From NCBI GenBank assembly GCA_947625755.1, contig CANQPJ010000007.1:1-64000 (forward strand): a DNA stretch of 64,000 bases, read 5' to 3'. This document shows, in pieces, positions 43,865 through 54,014 of the stretch. The position numbers and the translations under genes were made by a program. Below the pieces are notes generated by a model. It did no database searches. It was not told the origin of the DNA and worked only from the letters and a program-made list of their open reading frames with translations. This DNA comes from an uncultured Lachnospiraceae bacterium. GTDB lineage: Bacteria > Bacillota > Clostridia > Lachnospirales > Lachnospiraceae. Positions within the stretch are counted from its first letter, which is position 1, and each line of letters opens with the position of its first letter.

Positions 43865-46800
43865 AAATTAGGAAGATGAAACGTGTAATAGCAACTATTA
43901 TGGCAATAATAATGGTTGTAGGAATTTGCCCTGTAACAAATATTATTGCAGATTCTTTTAGTTCAAACAAGTTATGCATACAATTTGTAAAAAATGGGAT
44001 TCCTATATCTAATGGAGATTCAATAACTTGTACTTTTAAGAATGTATCACAAGCAGCGCCAAGTACCGTAAATATAGGAGAAAATGGTATTGGGGAAACT
44101 GTATATCAAGTGGGCGAAGTATATGATGAGGGAAATGAATTTGTATTAACTGTAGGTGAAGATGAATATCCTATGACAATTGATTTAAAAACGACAAAGC
44201 AGTTCCTAATTTTTGATGTGATTAATAAGACATATTCATGGTCAGACAATGCAATAGTTATAGATAAATTATTAAGTGTGGAAAATATATCTGACATTGA
44301 TGGAATAGAAAATGGTGTTGAAAAAACAAAAGAGGCACTTAAACTTCCTAGCAAAGTAGGAATAAATACGACACAAGGTATAGTGACTGAAGCCGAAATT
44401 GTATGGGATGTAGAGGGGTGTTCCTATGATAAAAATGAGGTAAACGAACAGACGTTTATAGTTTCAGGAACAATTATATTGCCAGATTCCATTAAAAATA
44501 TTGATAATGTTTCTCTTAATGTTCAAGTCCGCGTCACAGTAAATAAGATGCAGGATGCAACATTTGTTACCCAACCGGAATCAGTTGACTTATATGTTGA
44601 TGAAACTTTATCATTGAGTGTGGCTACAAAAAACGCAGACGAAAACACCTATCAATGGTATAAAGATGGTGAGAAGTTATATGGTGAAACAGGTACTACA
44701 TTAATAATCAATAATGTTAAATTAACAGATAAGGGTGATTATTTATGTAAAGTCACCGGAATAAATGGAAATATTGTATCTAGTAACACAGCAAAGGTTC
44801 GGGTAAATAAAATAACCCCCAATCTTGCTATTTCTACAAGTGTTTCATCTCCAGCAACTAAACCCGTAGATAGTATTACAATATCGGCGGTGGGAGTAAA
44901 TGATGATGCTGCGGGAACATTTACTTTTTACGTAAATAATGTAGAAAAGCAGTCTGGTAATAGCAGAGAATATGTTTTTTATGTGCCAGATGAAGATGTT
45001 TCAAGTTATTCTTTTAAGGTGACTTATTCTGGTAATGATACAAAATATAATCAAGCAGAAAAAACTAGTACTTTCTATTTAAATAAAGGCAATCAAAACA
45101 CTCCAACAATTAATTTAAATAAAACAGTAATGAAAGATATTGATGATAGTGTGCCGGTTGTTTCAGTTTCTGGTGGAGAATCCAAAGGAAAATATGTTTA
45201 TGCAATTGGTGAAGAATATGATATTGCCGGTAATAAATTAGAGAAAAATGTGGGGGCAACTTTAGTTGCAGATATTAGTCAATCAGGAATTATAACGGTA
45301 AAGCGTTCCGGAAAGTTTCAGATAACTGTTTATAAGGAAGGAGACAATAATTACAATAATAGTGAAATTGTTACAAGTGAACTTGTTGAAGTAGGGAAAA
45401 AAGCGCAAACAGGATTTCACTTTGCGCAAACGAGTGTACAGGAAGATTATTTTACTGGTGAAATTATTACAAATAGTGCGGAAGGTGGAGAAAGTTCAGG
45501 TGATATAGTATACGATATTGTTAGTGGTGATAGTGTAGTAGATTTGAATAATAGAAATTCGTCTAAAGTAACTGTGAAGAAATCAGGAGAAGCAGTTATT
45601 AAGGCAACACATCTGGGCGATGATGTATATGCTGATGCTAATGCCACATATACAATAAAAATTAATAAAGGATATCAAAGTTTAGAATTTAATGATAAAA
45701 ATCCAACAAATCGTTACTACGGAATAAATGATTTTTCGAATAGCGTAGTGTCAAAAGATAGAAATCAAAAGGTTATAATGGATGCAGAAGGGGAAATAAC
45801 CTATACTATCCAATCAGGGGAAAATATTGCTTCAATTAATTCTGAGACAGGAAAATTAACTTTTAAAAATGGACAATTAGGTAGCGTTGTTGTAAAGGCA
45901 ACAAGGGAAGAGTGTGACAGATATGTAAAAGCAGAGGCAATATACACTTTGAACATTATAGATTCCAGTATGCCTTCTGAAGCATATAGTATTGATGGGA
46001 GAAAGAGTAATGATGATAGTGATTGGTATATAAGTAACATTACAATTAAAGCACCAGATGGTTTTCTGATTGGAACTAGTAATGATATTGATGGAGATTA
46101 TAGAGAAAGTTTACTTATTACTGAAGAGGGAGATACAAACGGACTAACTATATATTTAAAAAATATAAATACTGGAAACATTACTGCAAATGGTATTTAT
46201 ATTGATGATAAATTACTGAAATTAGATAAATCAGAACCAATAGACATTAATGTTGAATATATAGAAGGGTCATGGATAGATAAAATATGGAGCAATTTAT
46301 CTTATGGATTTTATAAAGAACAGGTAAAAGTTAAAATATCAGCGAAAGATTTAGAATCGGGAATTTCAGAATTATGGTGGAGATATGATAAACAAGATAA
46401 TTCTAATCCTGTTGATAATGATGATTATGTCAGTAGTATAAACAAGGACAGCGATGAAAGCGAAATATATAGAAGATGCAGCGAAGTTACATATGATGGA
46501 AAATCAGCATACGCTACAATCACAGTGCCGGTTGATATTGGTGAACAAATAAGAGGAAATATTACGGTTAAAGCCGTAAATAATGCGGGGCTTTTTTCTG
46601 TCAACAAGGATGAAAGAATTATTATTACAGACACTATATCTCCAACTAGAAAAATAGAATTTAGTGAAGCAAAGCAAATATTATATGCAGATACAATGGA
46701 TACTTGTAACAATTATGACTATAGCACAGAAGGTTCAGATTATAAATTGTATTATGATAGCAAAGCCGTTGCAAAAATTAGTATTAATGAGGCAAATTTT

Positions 46801-49800
46801 GTTGAAGAAGATTTGAAAATAATAATAAAAGACATTGTAAATAATACAGAAAAGCCGGTAGAATTGCAGAAAAATACATGGGTACGGGAAGGTGATACAT
46901 GGGTAAATCAACTTGAAATTTCAGACGAAGGTCATTATACCATAAATATGAAATATAAAGATCGTTCACAAAATGAAATGGTGGAATATATTAGCAATGA
47001 AATTATCATTGATAAAAGTGCACCAATCATAAGTGTAGAATATTTTGATGTTGATGAGAAAGTAAATGTAGAGTCAAGTTCTTATGCTCAAAGAAAAGCA
47101 AAAATAACGGTTGTGGAAAATAATTTTAGAGCAAGCGATATATCAGGAGAAGTGTCAGCTAAAAATCTTTCTGGTTACAATGTTGATGTTATGGATGATA
47201 TTATTTCATATATGCAAAAAACAGAAAATTGGACTACACAAGGTGATTTGCACACCATAGTTGTTACGTTTGACAGAGGAGCGGTATATAACTTTAAATT
47301 GTCTTATACTGACTTGTCTCTGCAAAAGAGTAATGGTATTAATGATAACTTTGTTGTAGATATTACACCACCTGAAATAGTATCCGTTACATACAGTACA
47401 GCGCTTACAGAACATTTATTAAATAATATCTTTTTCGGTTACTATAATCCATTTGTTGATATAACAATTGTAGTGTCAGATGATACAACTAAAATATCAC
47501 AAATAGAGTGGGAATATAATCGGGAAAAAGGTGTGAGCACCAATAATGAAGAAAAATTGTCTGGAAAAATAACAGAATTTGAAAGATATGTAGATTATGA
47601 TAGAAAAACAAAATTCATGGCAAAAATAAGGCTTCCACTTAGCGAGAAACAGTTAAGAGGTAATATTATATTTACTATTTATGATGAGGCAAATAATAAA
47701 TTTATTGGTAACGAAAAACGTGTTTTTGTAGTTGATACTATTTCACCTACAAGGGAGGTATCATTTAGTAACGCAGATCGTATTGTTAATTCAGCATCAA
47801 TGAAAGATGTTATGAAATATAATTATACAACGGAAGGTGAAAAATATAAGCTTTATTACAATAAACCTGCTATTGCTAAAATGACAGTTGACGAGGCTAA
47901 CTTTTATGCAGAAGATGTAAAGGTTAGTATAATAGACATTGTCAACGATACAATCAAACAATTATCTCCAAATCAATGTGATTGGAAAAAATCTTCAGAG
48001 AATGATAAATGGAATGCAAACATAAAGTTTGAAGAAGAGGGACATTATAAGTTGAAAATTACATATCAAGATCGTTCCCATAATAGTATGAAGGAGTATA
48101 TCAGTAATGAAATAATCATTGATTATACAAATCCAAAAATAAAATTAAATTATTCACCTGGAAATGATATTAGGACTGTTAAAAGCAGGAAGTATTATAA
48201 TAAAAAACAGACAGCAGAGATATCTATTACAGAGAATAATTTCCGAGCGGCTGATGTAGACGTAGTGGTTACTGCCAAAGATATTTCAGGAAATAAAATT
48301 AAAACTAGCGATTATTCTTCGTATCTAAAACAGGAAACTAGTTGGAAAACAAAAGGAGATGTACATACAGCGAAAATCACATATTCCAAAGATGCAAATT
48401 ATACATTTGATATAAGTTATGAAGATTTGGCGCAACATAAAAATAATAAGTATAAGCAGGATAAATTTACAGTAGATAAAAAAGCACCATCAGATTTGGA
48501 AGTACATTATAGTAAAAGTATGTTAGCTTCTATTATTGAAAATATATCTTTTGGATTTTATAAAGCACCGGTAACAGTGACAATTCAAGCAAAAGATAGA
48601 GTTGCAGGGGTAGATCATTTTGTGTACAGCTATGAAAACAATAAAAATGTTGATAAGAATAATGCGGAATTGATTGATAAACTTATTTCTAATGCAAGAA
48701 TTAAGTATTCTGAAAATCAAAAAGAAGCAACGGCAACATTTACAATTCCAAAAGGAGTGTTGACAGCAAACAAGCAGTTTAGAGGTAAAATATCGTTTGA
48801 TGTTTCTGATAGATCCGACAATCAACGCTCAAAGAAAGAAAGAAAAAATATTGTAGTCGACAATATTGCTCCTAAAGGAATGGTCACATTAAGCAAACCT
48901 GTATCTTCAAACAATGGTGAGGATTATTATACAGGTAGTATAACTGCTAAAATAAAAATTAAAGAGTCAAATTTCTTTAAAGGAGATGTTGTTGTAAGAG
49001 TAAACGGTACTTCAAGAAAAATAAATAATTGGAAAAAGGATGGAAATAACTGGGAAGGAATAGTTAATATTTCGGGTGACGGACACTATATATTGACTGT
49101 TGATTATAGAGATAAATCACAGAATAAGATGAAACATTATAAATCTAAACGCCTAACGATAGATACAATAAAACCTAGCATAATAGTTAATGGAGTTAAA
49201 AATGAATCTGCTAATAAAAATAAAAAAGTAGGTTTTTCAATTGTTGCTCAAGATGAAAACTTAAATTCAGGATTGTTCAATGTGAATCTAAAGGCTATAT
49301 ATAGAACAAAGACTGGGGAATATCGGACTCGTAACATAAAGATTGACAAACAAAAATTGTCTAATGGTGGAAAAACGCAGAGTTATATAGTGGATAATCT
49401 TACAGATGATGCGATTTATACATTAGACTGTAATGTAGCAGATAGGGCAGGAAACCGTGTGGATTCTTTTGATATAAAGGATTCAAATAATCGCGGAATG
49501 AAAACAATGTCTTTTTCAGTTAATAGAAAAGGCTCCACATTTATCTTGGATGATTATATACAGGATGTAGTGGATAAATATTTTGTTCAAAACGTTAATA
49601 AAGATGTTAAAATTACTGAAATTAACGTAGATACTTTAAGAGAATATAAGGTTGAATTAAATAAGAAAAAACTGAAAGAAGGTGTTGATTATAATGTTGA
49701 AAAAACCGGAGGAAATGGAAAATGGAGTAAGTACATTTATTCTATAAAATCTTCGCTTTTTAATACTGAAGGCAATTATTCACTTGTTGTTTCTACAAAA

Positions 49801-50304
49801 GACAAAGCAAAAACAAAATCTTATAGTGATATGAAAAATGCAGAAGTAGCATTTACGATAGACAGAACAAATCCGAAAATTGTTGTTTCAGGTTTAGAAA
49901 AGAATGGACGATATCAGACAGATAGTCAGAAAGTGACGATTGTTCCTACAGATGATGGAGGAAGGTTGAGTTCAATAAAAGTCTTGGTAAAAGATAGTGA
50001 TGGAAAAATCACAAGTACTCCATTTGAACTTGAAGGAGAAAAGTTAGAGAAGACAATGGAATCTTCTGATAATAAATTGGTATTTAATCTAAAAGAAGGA
50101 ATGTATCAAGATGTTGATATCGTCTGTACAGATCAGGCTGGAAATGAATACACATCAAATGAAGAATTTTATAATGTAACAGTATCACCAAGTGCATTTG
50201 TAATGTTTTGGGCTAATTCAATTTTAAGATGGATTGTTATTTGTAGCATTATATTAATTTCAGGAGTAGTTATCTTTATAGTAATTAAAAAAAAGAACCA
50301 ATAA
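43861..50304 (+). CDS. Giant repeat-containing surface protein with Ig-like domain
   Basis: 2147 residues. N-terminal signal peptide (about 1-31, VIATIMAIIMVVGICPVTNIIA), Big-type beta domains, and an Ig-like domain at about 238-318 (YQWYKDGEKLYG ... DKGDYLCKV). Further beta repeats run to about 800, followed by three large related units of about 374 residues beginning near 805, 1181 and 1553, each starting with a SYGFYKE/FFGYYNP/SFGFYKA-type motif. Shared pieces include EANFVEEDLK/EANFYAEDVK, GHYTINMKYKDRSQNEM/GHYKLKITYQDRSHNSM and ISNEIIID. A C-terminal transmembrane helix with a KKKNQ tail anchors it; no LPxTG is present. Last gene of the operon. Adhesin or stalk role inferred. Confidence 0.85.
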   Translation: MKIRKMKRVIATIMAIIMVVGICPVTNIIADSFSSNKLCIQFVKNGIPISNGDSITCTFKNVSQAAPSTVNIGENGIGETVYQVGEVYDEGNEFVLTVGEDEYPMTIDLKTTKQFLIFDVINKTYSWSDNAIVIDKLLSVENISDIDGIENGVEKTKEALKLPSKVGINTTQGIVTEAEIVWDVEGCSYDKNEVNEQTFIVSGTIILPDSIKNIDNVSLNVQVRVTVNKMQDATFVTQPESVDLYVDETLSLSVATKNADENTYQWYKDGEKLYGETGTTLIINNVKLTDKGDYLCKVTGINGNIVSSNTAKVRVNKITPNLAISTSVSSPATKPVDSITISAVGVNDDAAGTFTFYVNNVEKQSGNSREYVFYVPDEDVSSYSFKVTYSGNDTKYNQAEKTSTFYLNKGNQNTPTINLNKTVMKDIDDSVPVVSVSGGESKGKYVYAIGEEYDIAGNKLEKNVGATLVADISQSGIITVKRSGKFQITVYKEGDNNYNNSEIVTSELVEVGKKAQTGFHFAQTSVQEDYFTGEIITNSAEGGESSGDIVYDIVSGDSVVDLNNRNSSKVTVKKSGEAVIKATHLGDDVYADANATYTIKINKGYQSLEFNDKNPTNRYYGINDFSNSVVSKDRNQKVIMDAEGEITYTIQSGENIASINSETGKLTFKNGQLGSVVVKATREECDRYVKAEAIYTLNIIDSSMPSEAYSIDGRKSNDDSDWYISNITIKAPDGFLIGTSNDIDGDYRESLLITEEGDTNGLTIYLKNINTGNITANGIYIDDKLLKLDKSEPIDINVEYIEGSWIDKIWSNLSYGFYKEQVKVKISAKDLESGISELWWRYDKQDNSNPVDNDDYVSSINKDSDESEIYRRCSEVTYDGKSAYATITVPVDIGEQIRGNITVKAVNNAGLFSVNKDERIIITDTISPTRKIEFSEAKQILYADTMDTCNNYDYSTEGSDYKLYYDSKAVAKISINEANFVEEDLKIIIKDIVNNTEKPVELQKNTWVREGDTWVNQLEISDEGHYTINMKYKDRSQNEMVEYISNEIIIDKSAPIISVEYFDVDEKVNVESSSYAQRKAKITVVENNFRASDISGEVSAKNLSGYNVDVMDDIISYMQKTENWTTQGDLHTIVVTFDRGAVYNFKLSYTDLSLQKSNGINDNFVVDITPPEIVSVTYSTALTEHLLNNIFFGYYNPFVDITIVVSDDTTKISQIEWEYNREKGVSTNNEEKLSGKITEFERYVDYDRKTKFMAKIRLPLSEKQLRGNIIFTIYDEANNKFIGNEKRVFVVDTISPTREVSFSNADRIVNSASMKDVMKYNYTTEGEKYKLYYNKPAIAKMTVDEANFYAEDVKVSIIDIVNDTIKQLSPNQCDWKKSSENDKWNANIKFEEEGHYKLKITYQDRSHNSMKEYISNEIIIDYTNPKIKLNYSPGNDIRTVKSRKYYNKKQTAEISITENNFRAADVDVVVTAKDISGNKIKTSDYSSYLKQETSWKTKGDVHTAKITYSKDANYTFDISYEDLAQHKNNKYKQDKFTVDKKAPSDLEVHYSKSMLASIIENISFGFYKAPVTVTIQAKDRVAGVDHFVYSYENNKNVDKNNAELIDKLISNARIKYSENQKEATATFTIPKGVLTANKQFRGKISFDVSDRSDNQRSKKERKNIVVDNIAPKGMVTLSKPVSSNNGEDYYTGSITAKIKIKESNFFKGDVVVRVNGTSRKINNWKKDGNNWEGIVNISGDGHYILTVDYRDKSQNKMKHYKSKRLTIDTIKPSIIVNGVKNESANKNKKVGFSIVAQDENLNSGLFNVNLKAIYRTKTGEYRTRNIKIDKQKLSNGGKTQSYIVDNLTDDAIYTLDCNVADRAGNRVDSFDIKDSNNRGMKTMSFSVNRKGSTFILDDYIQDVVDKYFVQNVNKDVKITEINVDTLREYKVELNKKKLKEGVDYNVEKTGGNGKWSKYIYSIKSSLFNTEGNYSLVVSTKDKAKTKSYSDMKNAEVAFTIDRTNPKIVVSGLEKNGRYQTDSQKVTIVPTDDGGRLSSIKVLVKDSDGKITSTPFELEGEKLEKTMESSDNKLVFNLKEGMYQDVDIVCTDQAGNEYTSNEEFYNVTVSPSAFVMFWANSILRWIVICSIILISGVVIFIVIKKKNQ

Positions 50305-50349
50305 AGAAAATGTGTAAACAATAAAGGTCAAATTTATTGATCTAAAAGG

Positions 50350-50401
50350 GTGTCTCAAAGTATGAGTTTTAAAGCGTCATACTTTGGGATACTTGTTTTA
50401 T
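50350..50401 (+). terminator. Terminator of the tad operon
   Basis: GTGTCTCAAAGTATGA (50350-50365) pairs with TCATACTTTGGGATAC (50377-50392), 16 bp with two G-U pairs, followed by TTGTTTTATT. It closes the operon 46 bases after the giant gene. The sequence from 50402 to about 50620 shows no gene or clear signal. Confidence 0.8.
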
Positions 50402-50630
50402 TATGGGTTGTGCCCCCTTATTGAAAAATACGATTTGGATTTCAAACAATGATATTATCAATGAAATGTTTACATGTCCGTAACACTTCTTTATTAGCAA
50501 TATTATTCTTATAACTATATACAGCTTTTCATAGGATTATATTGTCATCGAGGTATATGGTTTCGGTATTTGTTAAATTTCTGTTTAGAACGTACAATAG
50601 AAAGAATTTAAGTAAGAATATTATATTTCA

Positions 50631-50664
50631 ATTTGTACAAAATATGTTACAATTATGTACAAAT
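50631..50664 (+). promoter_or_regulatory. Inverted-repeat operator at the antitoxin promoter
   Basis: ATTTGTACA (50631-50639) and TGTACAAAT (50656-50664) are perfect inverse repeats flanking TACAAT (50648-50653), a likely -10. This fits autoregulation by the Phd/YefM-type antitoxin. Confidence 0.5.
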
Positions 50665-50679
50665 AAAGGAGGCGTTATT

Positions 50680-50943
50680 ATGCCACAGATTAGACCCATT
50701 ACAGATTTGAGAAATACAAATGAAATGTCAGAGATTTGTCATAGCAAAAAGGAGCCTGTATTTATAACGAAAAATGGATATGGCGACATGGTTCTTATGA
50801 GTATTGAAACTTATGAACATCTAATAAATGAAATTGAGATGGATAATGCAATAGCGGAAGCAGAAGCAGAGTATGCGGCAGGAGCAGAACTTTTGGATGC
50901 AAGAGAGACATTGGCATCTCTTAAGAGGAAACATTTTGGATAA
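50680..50943 (+). CDS. Phd/YefM-family antitoxin
   Basis: 87 residues from the ATG at 50680, eight bases after AAGGAGG; the frame stays open upstream through the operator and is not used. IRPITDLRNTNEMSEICHSKKEPVFITKNGYGDMVLMSIETYE is the standard Phd/YefM N-terminal fold that dimerises and binds DNA; the acidic C-terminal tail (EAEAEYAAGAELLDARETLASLKRKHFG) would wrap the toxin. The expected RelE/ParE toxin frame directly downstream appears damaged. Confidence 0.9.
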   Translation: MPQIRPITDLRNTNEMSEICHSKKEPVFITKNGYGDMVLMSIETYEHLINEIEMDNAIAEAEAEYAAGAELLDARETLASLKRKHFG

Positions 50944-50947
50944 ATAT

Positions 50948-51093
50948 ATGGTTAAATTAATGCCAAAATGGGTTATTGTCATTATAATCAGATACACTCC
51001 AAGTGAATTGTTATATAGCATTAAAAAGAAGCAACTATTACCAGATATTGAAAATGGATATACAGTTACTTCTTTTTTTATTGGAAAAATTAT
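50948..51093 (+). pseudogene. Probable decayed RelE/ParE-type toxin remnant
   Basis: An ATG five bases after the antitoxin stop begins YMVKLMPK-like residues (MVKLMPKW), which recall the start of RelE/ParE toxins. The following residues (VIVIIIRYTPSELLYSIKKKQ) do not continue the fold, and the frame runs on into the antisense of the citrate synthase gene. I interpret it as a truncated or frameshifted toxin. Evidence is thin: short similarity and position only. Confidence 0.35.
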
Positions 51094-52470
51094 TTATCTT
51101 TCACTTAATGGTATATATTTTGTTTTTTTTGCGACATTCTTATATGCAGGACGGATAATTTTTCCGGCATTTATGATTTCTTCAATACGATGCGCACTCC
51201 AACCTGCCATTCTGGAAGCAGCAAAAAGCGGTGTATATAATTCATCCGGAAGCCCTAACATGGAATAGACAAAACCGCTGTAAAAATCAACATTGGCGCT
51301 AACCACCTTTTTTCTGTTGTGAGACTTGGAGATAACCTCCGGTGCCAGTCTTTCTACATTTTCATATAGCTGCAGCTCATCTGTACGGTCTTTCTCAACT
51401 GCCAGCTTTTTGGTAAATTCTTTTAACAGTCTGGCTCTTGGGTCGGATATTGCATATACAGCGTGCCCGATTCCGTAAATAAGACCAGATTTATCATACA
51501 GACGTTTGTCAAGAATACCTGTCAGGTAGCTTCTAATTTCGTCATCATCATTCCAATCATCAATGGTTTCTTTCATATTGTCAAACATATGCTTTACTTT
51601 GATGTTAGCGCCACCGTGCCGTGGTCCCTTCAGCGAACCAAGTGAGGCTGCAATGGCGGAGTAAGTATCTGTTCCGGAGGAAGATACTACGTGGGTAGTA
51701 AACGTAGAATTGTTTCCTCCACCATGTTCTGCATGTAACACCAAAGACAAATCTAATATTTTTGCCTCCAGTTCAGTATACGAACTGTCCGGTCGTAATA
51801 ATCTTAAAATATTTTCAGCTGTAGAAAGCTGCGGATTCGGATTGATAATATGTAAATCATCTCCGTAGTGATAATGCCGCATTGCCTGATAGCTATAAAC
51901 CGAAATCAAAGGAACTCTGGAAATAAGACTAAGACTCTGGCGTAAAACATTTGGGATAGATGTATCGTCCGGATTATCGTCCCATGAATAAAGAGACAAT
52001 ACGCTTCTTGCCAGCTGATTCATCATATCGGTACTGGTAGCCTTCATAATAATATCTCTGACAAATGAACTTGGAAGCGTTCTGTATCCTGCCAGAACAT
52101 TATTGAAGTTTTCCAGACGTTTTTCATTTGGCAGTTCTCCAAAAAGAAGAAGGTAGGTAACTTCTTCAAAACCAAATCGTTTCTCATCAATAAACCCTTT
52201 TACGATTTCTTCAATATTGATGCCTCTGTAAAATAATTGCCCTTCGCACGGAACAGTCACTCCATCAATAACTTCAAAGGAATGAACATCACCAATTTCT
52301 GTCAGACCGGTCAAAACACCTTTCCCGCCCTTTTCACGAAGACCGCGTTTTACATTATATTTTTCATATAAATCGGTGTCGATACATGAATTGGTAATAC
52401 ATCTATCGGCATATTTATTAATCTGCGTCATAAGTTTTGTCTCATCAAGTTGTTTTTTAATATTTGTCAT
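51094..52470 (-). CDS. gltA: Citrate synthase
   Basis: 458 residues; reverse-strand RBS AAAGGAGG about ten bases before the ATG. Condenses acetyl-CoA and oxaloacetate to citrate. Recognisable: GLTEIGDVHSFE, the active-site histidine regions LVLHAEHGGGNNSTF and GIGHAVYAISDPRA, and the Asp region NVDFYSGFVY. It is longer than the roughly 370-residue Bacillus type and matches the Clostridial form with an N-terminal extension. Monocistronic, divergent from rarA. The 210-bp gap between them must hold both promoters, but none is clear to me. Confidence 0.95.
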   Translation of the reverse strand: MTNIKKQLDETKLMTQINKYADRCITNSCIDTDLYEKYNVKRGLREKGGKGVLTGLTEIGDVHSFEVIDGVTVPCEGQLFYRGINIEEIVKGFIDEKRFGFEEVTYLLLFGELPNEKRLENFNNVLAGYRTLPSSFVRDIIMKATSTDMMNQLARSVLSLYSWDDNPDDTSIPNVLRQSLSLISRVPLISVYSYQAMRHYHYGDDLHIINPNPQLSTAENILRLLRPDSSYTELEAKILDLSLVLHAEHGGGNNSTFTTHVVSSSGTDTYSAIAASLGSLKGPRHGGANIKVKHMFDNMKETIDDWNDDDEIRSYLTGILDKRLYDKSGLIYGIGHAVYAISDPRARLLKEFTKKLAVEKDRTDELQLYENVERLAPEVISKSHNRKKVVSANVDFYSGFVYSMLGLPDELYTPLFAASRMAGWSAHRIEEIINAGKIIRPAYKNVAKKTKYIPLSER

Positions 52471-52680
52471 AACATCCGCCTCCTTTTATGATTTTGGAAT
52501 CCAGAGGTGCACCCTGAAGCACTTATTCTACCATAAAATAACATTTTTCTCAAATTATCAAAGTAATCTCAAAGAAAGTAAAGGGAAAATTGTTACTATT
52601 TATACAAATAATGAAGTTTTTGTGGTAAAATAAAATATATTATGGTTAATTGGATATTTTTAGATGAATGAGGCAGGAAA

Positions 52681-53997
52681 ATGGATATTTTTGACTATGC
52701 AAGAAATATAAATAGTGAAAAAGAATCACCCCTAGCCAGCCGGCTTAGACCAAAATCTTTAGAACAGGTAGTAGGTCAGGAGCATATTATTGGTGAAGGA
52801 AAACTTTTATATAGAGCCATAAAGGCGGATAAGATTAGTTCTGTTATTTTTTATGGACCTCCCGGTACCGGCAAGACCACGCTTGCCAAAGTCATTGCCA
52901 ACACTACCAGTGCAGCGTTTTGTCAGATAAACGCCACAGTGGCAGGAAAAAAGGAGATGGAAGCGGTTGTAGAGACAGCGAAACAGACTATGGCTGCCAG
53001 TGGAAAGAAAACGATTCTTTTTATTGATGAGATTCACAGATTTAATAAAGGACAGCAGGATTATCTGCTGCCATTCGTAGAAGATGGAACGGTCATATTG
53101 GTTGGGGCTACTACGGAAAATCCCTATTTTGAAGTAAATACAGCGCTTATTTCAAGGTCTATTATATTTGAATTGAAACCGTTAAGTGTGGAAAATATCA
53201 AAATATTAATACACCGGGCTGTAGATGATAAGGAAAACGGAATGGGGATTTACAATGCTGTCATAGATGATGATGCAGTAGACTTTCTGGCACAATTAGC
53301 GAATGGAGATGCCCGAACAGCGTTAAATGCAGTGGAGTTAGGAGTGCTTACCACAGAGCGCAGTGAAGATGAAAAGATTCATATCACATTGCAGGTAGCT
53401 GAACAGTGTATTCAGAAGAGAGCGCTTCGGTATGACAAGAATGGAGATAATCACTATGATACAATATCAGCTTTTATCAAGAGCATGAGAGGTTCTGACC
53501 CGGATGCGGCGGTTTATTATCTGGCAAAGATGCTCTATGCCGGAGAGAGTGTAGATTTTATTGCGAGAAGAATTATGATTTGTGCAGCAGAAGATGTGGG
53601 AATGGCAAATCCTCAGGCATTGGTAGTTGCGACATCAGCGGCAGAGGCTGTACATAAAGTAGGAATGCCTGAAGCACGGATTATATTGTCGGAAGCAGTA
53701 ATTTATGTGGCGACCTCTCCGAAGAGTAATGCATCTTACAATGCTGTCTCCCGTGCAATGGAGACGGTAAAAAATACGATTACTGCAAAGGTTCCCCCGC
53801 ATTTGATGGATGCTCATTATAAAGGCTCGAAAAAGCTAGGTCATGGTATCGGCTACAAATATGCACATGATTATCCAAATCACTATGTTAAGCAACAATA
53901 TTTACCAGAGGAATTAGAGGGGACGAGGTTTTACGAGCCGGGTGATTTGGGATATGAAAAAGAAGTAAAAAAATATTTTGAATTCATAAAAAAATAA
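52681..53997 (+). CDS. rarA: Replication-associated recombination protein A (RarA/MgsA)
   Basis: 438 residues. AAA+ ATPase related to the clamp loader: SRLRPKSLEQVVGQEHIIG, Walker A YGPPGTGKTTL, Walker B LFIDEIHRFNKGQQD, sensor 1 GATTENPYFEVN, and the C-terminal tetramerisation region (DPDAAVYYLAKMLYAGE; PPHLMDAHYKGSKKLGHG). Acts at stalled replication forks. RBS is GAGGCAGG. The next gene starts 17 bp later, so it may be co-transcribed with the DUF5717-like gene. Confidence 0.95.
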   Translation: MDIFDYARNINSEKESPLASRLRPKSLEQVVGQEHIIGEGKLLYRAIKADKISSVIFYGPPGTGKTTLAKVIANTTSAAFCQINATVAGKKEMEAVVETAKQTMAASGKKTILFIDEIHRFNKGQQDYLLPFVEDGTVILVGATTENPYFEVNTALISRSIIFELKPLSVENIKILIHRAVDDKENGMGIYNAVIDDDAVDFLAQLANGDARTALNAVELGVLTTERSEDEKIHITLQVAEQCIQKRALRYDKNGDNHYDTISAFIKSMRGSDPDAAVYYLAKMLYAGESVDFIARRIMICAAEDVGMANPQALVVATSAAEAVHKVGMPEARIILSEAVIYVATSPKSNASYNAVSRAMETVKNTITAKVPPHLMDAHYKGSKKLGHGIGYKYAHDYPNHYVKQQYLPEELEGTRFYEPGDLGYEKEVKKYFEFIKK

Positions 53998-54014
53998 ATG
54001 TTGAGGTATTTTAA

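Noticed and set aside
48523-48825. Cys-rich reverse-strand frame inside the giant surface protein gene
   Set aside because: Antisense of Asn/Lys-rich repeats; no RBS.
43861-50304. Sortase (LPxTG) anchoring of the giant protein
   Set aside because: No LPxTG-like motif precedes the C-terminal helix; it is anchored by that helix with a short basic tail.
50350-50401. Hairpin read as an IS or MITE end
   Set aside because: No matching second end or target duplication nearby; position and T-rich tail fit a terminator.
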